NCBI GenBank assembly: GCA_030831725.1
Contig: JAURKN010000146.1
Span: forward strand, 1 to 6,653
Direction of reading: 5' to 3'
Source: Ferruginibacter sp.
GTDB taxonomy: Bacteria > Bacteroidota > Bacteroidia > Chitinophagales > Chitinophagaceae
DNA length: 6,653 nt
A program made the translations under genes and the position numbers. Below, piece by piece: positions 1 to 6,456 of the stretch. A model generated the notes under the pieces. It did not search any database. It had not been told where the DNA came from and saw only the letters and a program-made list of their open reading frames with translations. Positions within the stretch are counted from its first letter, which is position 1, and every line of letters begins with the position of its first letter.

Positions 1-413
1 CACATTTCAATCAGGATCTGAAAGGAAAGCGATTTGCTTTGTGGGGACTTTCTTTCAAGCCAAATACGGATGATATCAGGGAGGCACCAGCATTTTATAT
101 GATTGACGCGTTGATCGAAGCAGGCGCTTCAGTCTCTGTATTTGACCCTGAAGCGATGCCAAACACCAAAGCTGTTTTGGGAGATGGGATATCATACGCA
201 GAAAATCAATATCACGCACTCGAAGGGGCTGATGCATTGATTATTGCAACCGAGTGGAATGAATTCAGAACACCCGATTTTGAAAGGATAGCTGGTTTGC
301 TCAAACAGAAAACCATTTTTGACGGAAGAAATCTGTTTGATCTTCAATCCATGGAAAAGCTAGGCTTTCATTACGAGAGTGTTGGAAGAAAAAAAATCAA
401 ATCAAACGCCTGA
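1..413 (+). CDS. ugd: UDP-glucose 6-dehydrogenase, C-terminal part (5' end outside window)
   Basis: This is the end of an NAD-dependent enzyme that oxidises UDP-glucose twice to UDP-glucuronate in the cytoplasm. The reading frame is open from base 3 (His-Phe-Asn-Gln...) to the TGA at 411-413, about 136 residues, so roughly the last third of a family that is usually about 430-450 residues long. What remains is the UDP-binding domain. It has the strand LWGLSFKPNTDDIREAP near its start, whose FKPNTDD-REAP block is a family signature, then FDPEAM, then the GADALIIATEW-EF block, and the closing FDGRNLFD motif. The Rossmann NAD domain and the catalytic cysteine lie upstream of the window. An internal TTG at 39 lies inside the domain and is not a start. 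The gene overlaps the next by one base (TGATG), so translation is probably coupled; UDP-glucuronate made here is the direct substrate of that next enzyme. Confidence 0.95.
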   Translation, partial: HFNQDLKGKRFALWGLSFKPNTDDIREAPAFYMIDALIEAGASVSVFDPEAMPNTKAVLGDGISYAENQYHALEGADALIIATEWNEFRTPDFERIAGLLKQKTIFDGRNLFDLQSMEKLGFHYESVGRKKIKSNA

Positions 414-1426
414 TGCATATGTCCGGAACAACAAAAAAAAGGGTATTGATCACAGGCGCGGCCGGATTCCTCGGTTCACATTTGTGTGACAGATTCATTC
501 GTGAAGGATACCACGTAATCGGAATGGACAATCTGATTACCGGAAATCTTAAAAATATAGAACACCTTTTCAAATTGGATACATTTGAGTTTTATCATCA
601 TGATGTTTCCAAATTCATTCATGTCCCTGGTCATCTTGATTATATTCTTCACTTCGCATCACCTGCAAGTCCGATTGATTATTTGAAGATCCCCATACAG
701 ACCCTAAAAGTGGGTTCTTTAGGCACGCACAATTGTCTTGGGTTAGCTTTGGAGAAAAATGCGCGTATTCTTGTTGCCAGCACAAGTGAAGTATATGGAG
801 ATCCTTTAGTTCATCCTCAATCAGAAGAATATTGGGGGAACGTCAATCCGGTAGGGCCAAGAGGAGTTTACGACGAAGCCAAGCGTTTTCAGGAGGCCAT
901 GACGATGGCATATCATACTTTTCACCAAGTAGAGACTAGAATAGTGAGAATTTTTAATACCTATGGTCCAAGGATGCGATTGAATGACGGGAGGGCATTG
1001 CCTGCTTTTATCGGACAAGCGCTAAGAGGAGAAGATCTGACTGTTTTCGGAGACGGATCACAGACCCGGAGTTTCTGTTACGTAGATGATTTGGTCGAGG
1101 GGATTTACAGATTGTTGATGAGCGATTATGTTCATCCGCTGAATCTTGGAAACCCAGACGAAATATCCCTCCTCGACTTTGCCAAGGAAATACTGCAACT
1201 TACAGGATCAAACCAAAAGATAGCATTCAAGCCTTTGCCTGTTGATGATCCGAAGCAAAGGCAGCCGGATATCACAAAAGCGAAATCGATACTTCAATGG
1301 GAGCCCAAGATTGACAGGGCTGAAGGTTTGGCAAGAACCTATGATTATTTTAAAGGTTTGTCAAAAGAAGAATTGGAAAAGGAGCCGCTCGATTTCAATC
1401 ATTCATCCATCAAAAAGAAATCATAA
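413..1426 (+). CDS. uxs: UDP-glucuronate decarboxylase (UDP-xylose synthase)
   Basis: This extended short-chain dehydrogenase/reductase converts UDP-glucuronate to UDP-xylose and CO2 with bound NAD. Of 337 residues, the N-terminal Rossmann motif is GAAGFLGSH (G15, G18, G21) followed by MDNLITG. The FASPASPIDY block (81-90) and the STSEVYGDP block (S123-P131, with catalytic Ser125-Glu126) are typical of UXS and of the ArnA decarboxylase domain. The catalytic pair is Y153-DEA-K157, where many homologues read YDEGK. NTYGPRM and QTRSFCYVDDLV (R219) complete the family pattern. Length is normal for bacterial UXS. The ATG at 413 overlaps the upstream TGA; a second in-frame ATG at 419 would give MSGTTKKRVLITG and is equally plausible. 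The C-terminus ends in a lysine-rich tail. Its position directly behind a UDP-glucose dehydrogenase supports the UDP-GlcA to UDP-xylose assignment over the related dTDP-glucose dehydratases. Confidence 0.93.
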   Translation: MHMSGTTKKRVLITGAAGFLGSHLCDRFIREGYHVIGMDNLITGNLKNIEHLFKLDTFEFYHHDVSKFIHVPGHLDYILHFASPASPIDYLKIPIQTLKVGSLGTHNCLGLALEKNARILVASTSEVYGDPLVHPQSEEYWGNVNPVGPRGVYDEAKRFQEAMTMAYHTFHQVETRIVRIFNTYGPRMRLNDGRALPAFIGQALRGEDLTVFGDGSQTRSFCYVDDLVEGIYRLLMSDYVHPLNLGNPDEISLLDFAKEILQLTGSNQKIAFKPLPVDDPKQRQPDITKAKSILQWEPKIDRAEGLARTYDYFKGLSKEELEKEPLDFNHSSIKKKS

Positions 1427-1429
1427 GAT

Positions 1430-2719
1430 ATGTATCAGGATATCATCGAAAAAAATAAGACGCTTGCTGTAATCGGATTGGGTTATGTTGGATTGCCTAT
1501 CGCACTCGAATTCGCCAAGAAAATAAAAGTGATCGGTTTCGATATAAACGCGCAACGTGTCGAAATGATGAGAAATGCGATTGATCCAAGTCAGGAGCTT
1601 GATAAGGAAGCCTTTGAAAATTGCGATATAGAATTCACGAATGATTTGGACGTACTCAGAAAAGCGAACTTTTTCATCGTTGCTGTTCCCACGCCTGTGG
1701 ATGAACACAATGTTCCGGATCTGATTCCAGTTCAACGTGCTAGCGAAACCATAGGAAAAGTATTGAAAAAAGGAGATTATGTGGTGTATGAAAGTACTGT
1801 ATATCCTGGTTGTACCGAAGAAGATTGTGTGCCCATCATTGAGAAGTTGTCCGGTTTGAAAATGAATGTGGATTTTAAAATCGGGTATTCACCTGAGAGA
1901 ATCAATCCTGGAGACAAAGAACATACCATAACAAGTATCGTGAAGGTGGTCAGTGGATGCTGTTCTGAGAGTCTTGAAGTGATCGCCAAAGTATATGAGT
2001 TGGTTGTGAAAGCAGGTGTGCATCGTGCATCATCGATCAAAGTGGCTGAAGCGGCAAAAATCATTGAGAACACACAGCGCGACCTTAACATCGCACTGAT
2101 GAACGAATTGTCCATCATTTTCGACAAGATGAATATCAATACCTATGAGGTGCTCGAAGCTGCAGGTACGAAATGGAATTTCCTTCGTTTTCAGCCCGGT
2201 TTGGTAGGAGGACACTGCATAGGTGTAGACCCATATTATCTTACATACAAATCAAAAGAGTTGGGCTATGACAGTCAGGTCATTCTTGCAGGTAGGGTGA
2301 TTAACGATGGTATGGCGGGTTATGTGGCAAAAAAAGTGTTGCAGCATATCATACACAATAACGGCAATGTTAAAGAGAGCAAGGTGCTTGTAATGGGTGC
2401 CACATTCAAAGAAAACGTCAGTGATATCCGAAACAGCAAAGTGGCGGATGTGGTAAAGGAATTGAGTTCGTTTTCTCTACAGGTGGATGTATCTGATCCA
2501 TTCGCCGATTCGGAAGAATTAAAACATGAATACGGATTTGAACTTGTGCCAGAAATTGGAAAAGATTACGATGCAGTCATTGTAACCGTACCGCATATGC
2601 CTTACCGTGAGTTGAGCAATGATTATTTCAGCTCCATCACAAAACCGGGTGCCATGGTCGCTGATCTCAAAGGAATATATCGCGGAAAAATTGAAGACAG
2701 AACATATTGGAGTTTATAA
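1430..2719 (+). CDS. tviB: UDP-N-acetylhexosamine 6-dehydrogenase (TviB/WbpO type)
   Basis: This NAD-dependent nucleotide-sugar dehydrogenase oxidises C6 of UDP-GlcNAc (or UDP-GalNAc) to the uronate, as TviB does for Vi antigen and WbpO for O-antigen. Its 429 residues match the family length. Visible in order: Rossmann motif GLGYVGLP (G16, G18, G21), FDIN at 37-40, VPTPVDEHNVPDL (87-98), YESTVYPGCTEEDC (120-133, Glu121), YSPERINPGD (153-162), AEAAKIIENTQRD (206-218, with Lys210 and Asn214), the catalytic cysteine in GGHCIGVDPYYL (Cys263), and the C-terminal FKENVSDIRNSKV block. The YESTVYPG, ENTQRDLNIALMNEL and VGGHCIGVDPYYLT strings closely resemble TviB and separate it from the UDP-glucose dehydrogenase at the left edge, which has FKPNTDD instead. 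It starts at ATG 1430, 3 nt after the previous stop. The neighbouring C4-epimerase makes UDP-GalNAcA the likely final product; whether GlcNAc or GalNAc is oxidised first cannot be read from sequence. Confidence 0.92.
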   Translation: MYQDIIEKNKTLAVIGLGYVGLPIALEFAKKIKVIGFDINAQRVEMMRNAIDPSQELDKEAFENCDIEFTNDLDVLRKANFFIVAVPTPVDEHNVPDLIPVQRASETIGKVLKKGDYVVYESTVYPGCTEEDCVPIIEKLSGLKMNVDFKIGYSPERINPGDKEHTITSIVKVVSGCCSESLEVIAKVYELVVKAGVHRASSIKVAEAAKIIENTQRDLNIALMNELSIIFDKMNINTYEVLEAAGTKWNFLRFQPGLVGGHCIGVDPYYLTYKSKELGYDSQVILAGRVINDGMAGYVAKKVLQHIIHNNGNVKESKVLVMGATFKENVSDIRNSKVADVVKELSSFSLQVDVSDPFADSEELKHEYGFELVPEIGKDYDAVIVTVPHMPYRELSNDYFSSITKPGAMVADLKGIYRGKIEDRTYWSL

Positions 2720-2740
2720 TCCTTTTACAAACAGATTTGC

Positions 2741-3733
2741 ATGAGTAACTTGTTATTCCATAAGGAAGATCTTTCCCAGAAAAAATTTCTGGTTACCGGT
2801 GGTGCCGGATTTATCGGAAGCCATATAGCGGAGTACTTGTTGAAACATGGTGCGAAGCAGGTCAGGGTAATGGATAATATGGTGAACGGATTTGAATCCA
2901 ACCTAGAAATACTTAGAAAATATGAGGCATTTGAATTTGTAAAAGGGGATATCAGAAACCCAGAGGATTGTTTGAAGGCCTGTGAAGGGATCGATCATGT
3001 GAGTCATCAGGCGGCGTTAGGTTCCGTGCCAAGATCGATAAAAGAACCTGTTTATTTTAATGATGTCAATGTTGGTGGATTTGTAAACATGTTACATGCG
3101 GCTGTCCAAGCCGGAGTAAAAACCTTTGTTTATGCTTCATCTTCATCTGTATATGGTGATGAGCCAACCTTGCCAAAAACGGAAAACAGGGTTGGGAAAT
3201 GCCTTTCGCCTTACGCGGCTACCAAAAAGACGAATGAGTTGTATGCTCAAGTTTTTGCTGATACCTATGGAATCAAACTCATGGGTTTTCGATACTTCAA
3301 CATCTTCGGTCCTCGTCAGGATCCGGATGGACCTTATGCCGCGGTTATACCATTGTTTGTGAAAGGCATCATGCGGAAGCAGGAGGTATTCATAAATGGT
3401 GATGGAGAGCAGACCAGGGACTTTACTTATGTAGACAATGCAGTACAAGCGAACATAAAAGGAATGATGTCGACAGAGGAAGCATCTTTCAATAAGGTTT
3501 ACAATGTTGCGGTTGGAGAGTACTTTACCGTTAACCAATTGTACGAAACATGTACCCGTCACCTTGGTATCGATTGGAAGCCAACACATAGAGAGCCACG
3601 TGCGGGTGATATCAGAAACTCACTTGCCGACATATCATCAGCTCACCAATTGCTCGGATATGTTCCTGTTAAAAAATTCGAAGCCGGACTTATTGAAACG
3701 ATTGAATATTTTAAAACCATTTACGATAAATAA
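2741..3733 (+). CDS. tviC: UDP-N-acetylglucosamine(uronate) C4-epimerase (WbpP/TviC type)
   Basis: This extended SDR epimerase inverts C4 of UDP-GlcNAc or UDP-GlcNAcA through a 4-keto intermediate, giving the galacto form. Its 330 residues carry the NAD motif GGAGFIGSH (G20, G23, G26), GDIRNPEDC (69-77), the diagnostic HQAALGSVPRSI block (89-100), YASSSSVYGD (131-140), the catalytic pair Y158-AAT-K162, RYFNIFGPRQDP (184-195), INGDGEQTRDFTYVDN and GDIRNSLADIS. Ser294 in the last block aligns with WbpP Ser306, the small residue that lets this group accept N-acetylated sugars; UDP-Glc-specific GalE has a bulkier residue there. The GSVPRS and RNSLADIS features argue for WbpP/TviC over GalE. A 21-nt gap separates it from the dehydrogenase, the largest gap among the + strand genes, and no Shine-Dalgarno sequence is evident. 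Pairing of the two genes mirrors tviB-tviC and wbpO-wbpP. The relative preference for UDP-GlcNAc or its uronate is not determined. Confidence 0.92.
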   Translation: MSNLLFHKEDLSQKKFLVTGGAGFIGSHIAEYLLKHGAKQVRVMDNMVNGFESNLEILRKYEAFEFVKGDIRNPEDCLKACEGIDHVSHQAALGSVPRSIKEPVYFNDVNVGGFVNMLHAAVQAGVKTFVYASSSSVYGDEPTLPKTENRVGKCLSPYAATKKTNELYAQVFADTYGIKLMGFRYFNIFGPRQDPDGPYAAVIPLFVKGIMRKQEVFINGDGEQTRDFTYVDNAVQANIKGMMSTEEASFNKVYNVAVGEYFTVNQLYETCTRHLGIDWKPTHREPRAGDIRNSLADISSAHQLLGYVPVKKFEAGLIETIEYFKTIYDK

Positions 3734-3739
3734 ATCCAT

Positions 3740-4297
3740 ATGCCTTTTTTCTCCACTGAATTTCCGGGATTGTTCGTTTTTGAGCCTAATGTTTTCGAAG
3801 ATAACAGGGGATATTTTTTTGAAAGCTATAACCAAAGTGTTTGTGAGTCAAATGGGATAAAAACCCATTTTGTGCAAGACAACCAGGCTAGGTCGGTTTA
3901 TGGAGTAATCAGGGGGTTGCACTATCAGCTTAACCCAAATGCGCAAACGAAGTTTATCCGTGCACTAAGTGGAACGATTCTCGATGCGGTTGTTGACTTA
4001 AGAGCGGGATCGCCAACATTTGGCAAGCATTTCAGCATTGAATTGTCTGCAGAAAATAAAAAACAACTCTATATTCCTCAGGGTTTCGCACATGGGTATT
4101 CCGTTCTCAGTGAAACCGCAGAGGTTTTTTATAAGTGTGATGCGTTTTACAGCAAAGCTGATGAGGCAGGAATACAGTTCGATGATCCAAAATTAGCCAT
4201 CGACTGGAAAGTGCCAACAGAAAAGCAAATCATTTCTGAAAAAGACAGGCAGCATCCGCTTTTTGAAACTTGCAGAAACAATTTCATATTCTCTTAA
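3740..4297 (+). CDS. rfbC: dTDP-4-dehydrorhamnose 3,5-epimerase
   Basis: RfbC/RmlC is a cupin enzyme that epimerises C3 and C5 of dTDP-4-keto-6-deoxy-D-glucose, the third step of dTDP-L-rhamnose synthesis. The 185-residue length is typical. Recognisable elements are FEDNRGYFFESY (19-30), the catalytic-base block RGLHYQ (R59, H61), QTKFIRALSGTILDAVVDLR (69-88, with Lys71 and Asp86), LYIPQGFAHGYSVL (110-123), FYKCDAFYSKADEAGI (130-145) and FDDPKLAIDW (147-156). The ATG at 3740 sits 6 nt after the epimerase stop and gives the usual MPFFSTEFPGL-like N-terminus. RfbD follows, which supports the rhamnose role over other RmlC-like 3,5-epimerases. The partner genes rfbA (thymidylyltransferase) and rfbB (4,6-dehydratase) are not in this window. 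Confidence 0.95.
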   Translation: MPFFSTEFPGLFVFEPNVFEDNRGYFFESYNQSVCESNGIKTHFVQDNQARSVYGVIRGLHYQLNPNAQTKFIRALSGTILDAVVDLRAGSPTFGKHFSIELSAENKKQLYIPQGFAHGYSVLSETAEVFYKCDAFYSKADEAGIQFDDPKLAIDWKVPTEKQIISEKDRQHPLFETCRNNFIFS

Positions 4298-4308
4298 ATC
4301 AGCTATCC

Positions 4309-5178
4309 TTGTCAAAGTCACTTCATATACTGGTAACTGGAGCGAATGGTCAATTGGGAATGGAATGTAGAGAACTTTCTCAAAATTACCCTCAGCATCA
4401 TTTTTATTTTGAAGATAAGAACACATTGCCGATTGACAACGAGACTTCGGTGATGCAATTTTTTTCCAACCACAAGATTGATGTATGTATCAATGCCGCG
4501 GCATATACAGCAGTGGATCTCGCGGAGACAGAAAGTGAAAATGCCTATCGAATAAATGCTGAAGCTGTAGGATATCTTGCAGCCATGTGTGAAAAGTATG
4601 GAGCAACTTTCATACATGTATCCACTGACTATGTTTTCAACGGACAAAAAGCAGAAGGATATGATGAAACGGACGAAACAGATCCCATCAACATATATGG
4701 TGCATCGAAATTAAAAGGGGAAGAGTTGGCGCTACAAAACAATAAGAATTCAATTGTTATCCGTACTTCGTGGGTGTTCAGTTCGTTTGGAAAGAATTTT
4801 GTAAAAACCATGATGAGATTGATGAGCGAAAAGGAGCAAATCAATGTGGTGAGCGACCAAACGGGAAGACCAACATATGCCCGAGATCTTGCACAAACTA
4901 TTTTTACGCTCATTGAAAATGAAAACACTCCACCTGGACTATATCACTATGCAAACGAAGGGGTAATCACATGGTTTGATTTTGCAACAGCCATCAAAGA
5001 GATTTGCGGGTATGCCTGTTTGATAAATCCTATACCATCTTCATCTTATCCAGTTCCCGCAAAAAGACCCAATTTTTCAATACTCAATACACAAAAGATA
5101 TCCATGTTGTATGGTGTGATGATACCCAACTGGAAAGACAGTCTGATAGATTGCATCAATCTGCTTCGGCAGCAATAA
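4309..5178 (+). CDS. rfbD: dTDP-4-dehydrorhamnose reductase, non-ATG start
   Basis: RfbD/RmlD reduces the 4-keto group of dTDP-4-keto-L-rhamnose with NAD(P)H, giving dTDP-L-rhamnose. From a TTG at 4309 the protein has 289 residues, normal for the family. It begins MSKSLHILVTGANGQLG, so the Rossmann glycines (G11, G14, G17) are properly placed. Further on are NAAAYTAVDLAE (62-73), the STDYVFNG active-site block (105-112), Y130-GAS-K134, RTSWVFSSFGKNFVKTM, DQTGRPTYARDLA (183-194) and the C-terminal KRPNFSILNT. The start is odd: the frame is closed by a TGA at 4264-4266, and no ATG or GTG occurs before the glycine motif. The only candidates are TTG at 4270, which would overlap rfbC by 28 nt and add residues not typical of the family, TTG at 4309, 11 nt after the rfbC stop, or rarer codons such as ATT. 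I chose 4309 by family N-terminus. No strong ribosome-binding site is seen, so coupling to rfbC translation is likely. Confidence 0.9.
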   Translation: MSKSLHILVTGANGQLGMECRELSQNYPQHHFYFEDKNTLPIDNETSVMQFFSNHKIDVCINAAAYTAVDLAETESENAYRINAEAVGYLAAMCEKYGATFIHVSTDYVFNGQKAEGYDETDETDPINIYGASKLKGEELALQNNKNSIVIRTSWVFSSFGKNFVKTMMRLMSEKEQINVVSDQTGRPTYARDLAQTIFTLIENENTPPGLYHYANEGVITWFDFATAIKEICGYACLINPIPSSSYPVPAKRPNFSILNTQKISMLYGVMIPNWKDSLIDCINLLRQQ

Positions 5179-5187
5179 ATTCAAAGC

Positions 5188-6357
5188 ATGGATGTTTTCG
5201 CCATAAAAACCAAAATAATAGTTACCTGTAGCAATAGACTTTCTCCTTTTTTGCAAAAAGAAGTTGAAGCACTAGGATATAGACCTGATAGGATATTCAA
5301 GACTGGCTTGGAAATCTATGGCAGCATGAAGGATTGCATAAGACTCAATCTGAATCTAAGATGTGCGAGTCAGGTTCTATTTTCTTTGAAACAATTCAAA
5401 GCATTTACAGCTCAGGATATATACAAAACCCTTTTGCAGGTTGAGTGGGAAAAAATCATTCCGGAAGACGAGTATTTTTCCATCACGAGCAACGTGAGTA
5501 ACGAAACCATCACAAATAATTTGTTCGCCAATGTGAAAGTGAAGGATGCGATAGCGGACAGGTTCAGAGAAAAAACAGGATCCAGACCCAACTCTGGCCC
5601 TGAACTTAATGGCGTAGTGATTCATTTGTATTGGAAGGAATCGGATGCTGAATTGTTTTTAGACACAAGTGGTGAAACATTATCAAAACATGGGTACCGC
5701 AAAATTCCCGGTAAAGCTCCCATGCTTGAATCTCTAGCCGCTGCCAATATTATCGCTTCAGAATGGGATCGGAAGACTCCCTTTATCAATCCGATGTGCG
5801 GATCCGGCACGCTTGCCATAGAAGCCGCTCTGATTGCGACAAACAGACCACCCGGATTATTGAGGTCGAATTATGCGTTCATGCACTTATGTGACTATGA
5901 CGAAAGCCATCATGATGAATGTTTCCATGAAATGGAGTCCAAAGTCATTGAAAAAACAGATGTTCCGATTATTGCCACCGATATCAGTGAGGACGCCATA
6001 CATATTTCAAAAATCAATGCAGGCATTGCGGGTGTGGATCACCTGATTCAGTTTCAATGTTGTGATTTTGCAAACACTCCGGTTCCCGAATCTACAGGAG
6101 GAGTCGTTTTTTTTAATCCGGAATATGGAGATAGATTGGGGGATGAGATTGAACTTGAAGAGACTTATGGAAGAATGGGGGATTTCCTCAAACAAAAATG
6201 TAAAGGTTATACAGGGGGCATTTTTACTGGGAACCTGGAGTTGGCGAAAAAAATCGGACTAAAGCCAAAAAGAAGGATAGAGTTTTTTAATGGTAAAATA
6301 GACTGTCGTTTATTGACCTACGAGCTTTATGCCGGAAGTAAGTCGGTGAAGGTTTGA
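5188..6357 (+). CDS. THUMP-domain class I SAM-dependent RNA methyltransferase (RlmL-like)
   Basis: This protein belongs to the COG0116 group, related to the N-terminal half of E. coli RlmKL, which makes m2G2445 in 23S rRNA. The 389 residues comprise an N-terminal ferredoxin-like and THUMP region (about 10-160), the linker HGYRKIPGKAPMLESLAAANI (168-188), SAM motif I FINPMCGSGTLAIEAA (199-214), NRPPGLLRSNYAFM (219-232), ATDISEDAI (263-271), the motif IV block FFNPEYGDRLGDE (308-320), and the tail FTGNLELAKKIGLKPKRRIEFFNGKIDCRLLTYELY (346-381). Two positions differ from the E. coli-type pattern: Asn201 replaces the Asp of DPMCGSGT, and Glu312 replaces the second Pro of NPPYG. The rest is intact, so the enzyme is probably active. 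A guanine-N2 target in 23S rRNA is inferred from the family, not shown. It begins at ATG 5188, 9 nt after rfbD, and is likely read from the same transcript although unrelated to sugar synthesis. It probably marks the end of the polysaccharide locus. Confidence 0.92.
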   Translation: MDVFAIKTKIIVTCSNRLSPFLQKEVEALGYRPDRIFKTGLEIYGSMKDCIRLNLNLRCASQVLFSLKQFKAFTAQDIYKTLLQVEWEKIIPEDEYFSITSNVSNETITNNLFANVKVKDAIADRFREKTGSRPNSGPELNGVVIHLYWKESDAELFLDTSGETLSKHGYRKIPGKAPMLESLAAANIIASEWDRKTPFINPMCGSGTLAIEAALIATNRPPGLLRSNYAFMHLCDYDESHHDECFHEMESKVIEKTDVPIIATDISEDAIHISKINAGIAGVDHLIQFQCCDFANTPVPESTGGVVFFNPEYGDRLGDEIELEETYGRMGDFLKQKCKGYTGGIFTGNLELAKKIGLKPKRRIEFFNGKIDCRLLTYELYAGSKSVKV

Positions 6358-6364
6358 AGGTTTG
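6349..6364 (+). repeat. 8-bp tandem duplication across the methyltransferase stop codon
   Basis: AAGGTTTG occurs twice head to tail (6349-6356 and 6357-6364). The first copy supplies the last Val codon and the TG of the TGA stop at 6355-6357. A second in-phase-looking GTTTGA follows in the duplicate. It looks like a small replication-slippage duplication at the gene end, with no effect on the coding frame because it lies at and after the stop. Confidence 0.7.
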
Positions 6365-6380
6365 ATGTTACACCAACATC
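6364..6380. repeat. Inverted repeat, 6-bp stem with 5-nt loop
   Basis: GATGTT at 6364-6369 pairs with AACATC at 6375-6380 around the loop ACACC. It lies 6 nt after the methyltransferase stop. No T-tract follows on either strand, so it is not a convincing intrinsic terminator; it shares its - strand arm (GATGTTGGTGT) with the other units of the cluster. Confidence 0.6.
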
Positions 6381-6393
6381 AGCAACCGCAAAA

Positions 6394-6403
6394 GTGTATA
6401 CAC
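6394..6403. repeat. Perfect 10-bp palindrome GTGTATACAC
   Basis: The ten bases are identical on both strands. The half-site overlaps the shared TACACC unit (6399-6404), so it may be a variant of the same repeat family and not a separate operator. No regulator gene is nearby to support a binding-site role. Confidence 0.5.
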
Positions 6404-6409
6404 CAGTTT

Positions 6410-6432
6410 GTTGTTCGTGATACACCAACAAC
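6410..6432. repeat. Imperfect 23-nt palindrome (REP-like hairpin)
   Basis: The outer arms GTTGTT (6410-6415) and AACAAC (6427-6432) pair over 6 bp. Inside them, after one mismatch (C6416 opposite C6426), GTG (6417-6419) pairs with CAC (6423-6425) around a small loop, giving 9 pairs in total. A short hairpin with a single internal mismatch is the kind of structure recognised by RAYT transposases in the systems studied. It lies 24 nt beyond the RAYT stop codon. The link to RAYT is inferred from position and shape. Confidence 0.6.
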
Positions 6433-6456
6433 GGCTATCATCACCAACATCAGCAA

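Larger units (their letters stand above)
6364..6456. repeat. REP-like repeat cluster between methyltransferase and RAYT gene
   Basis: The 99-nt convergent intergenic space is built almost wholly of short related repeats. TACACC occurs at 6369-6374, 6399-6404 and 6421-6426, and the 7-mer CACCAAC at 6371-6377, 6423-6429 and 6442-6448. A 15-nt exact direct repeat (CACCAACATCAGCAA) sits at 6371-6385 and 6442-6456. Read on the - strand, in the direction of the RAYT gene, the repeated arm is GATGTTGGTG or GTTGTTGGTGTA. Several copies fold into hairpins, listed separately. The cluster starts directly at the RAYT stop codon. RAYT proteins are known to be associated with REP palindromes, so this is inferred to be a REP-type array or the 3' end of a RAYT element. 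Whether the same units recur elsewhere in the genome cannot be seen here. Confidence 0.6.

Noticed and set aside
1777..2139. 120-codon open frame on the - strand inside the TviB-type dehydrogenase
   Set aside because: Antisense shadow of a conserved gene; the translation shows no family features.
2720..2740. Internal promoter in the largest gap between sugar genes
   Set aside because: The gap is 21 nt, too short for a full Bacteroidetes-type promoter (TTTG and TAnnTTTG boxes), and no matching pair of boxes is evident.
3143..3589. 148-codon open frame on the - strand inside the C4-epimerase gene
   Set aside because: It is fully antisense to a well-supported gene with intact motifs, and its translation has no recognisable domain.
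4270..4308. Extended N-terminus of RfbD from TTG at 4270
   Set aside because: It would overlap rfbC by 28 nt and add 13 residues ahead of the usual RfbD start; the TTG at 4309 fits the family better.
6364..6380. Intrinsic terminator for the + strand operon
   Set aside because: The stem is only 6 bp, AT-rich, and no T-tract follows on either strand.
6364..6456. CRISPR array
   Set aside because: Repeats are 7-15 nt, unevenly spaced and overlapping palindromes; no uniform repeat-spacer pattern and no cas genes.
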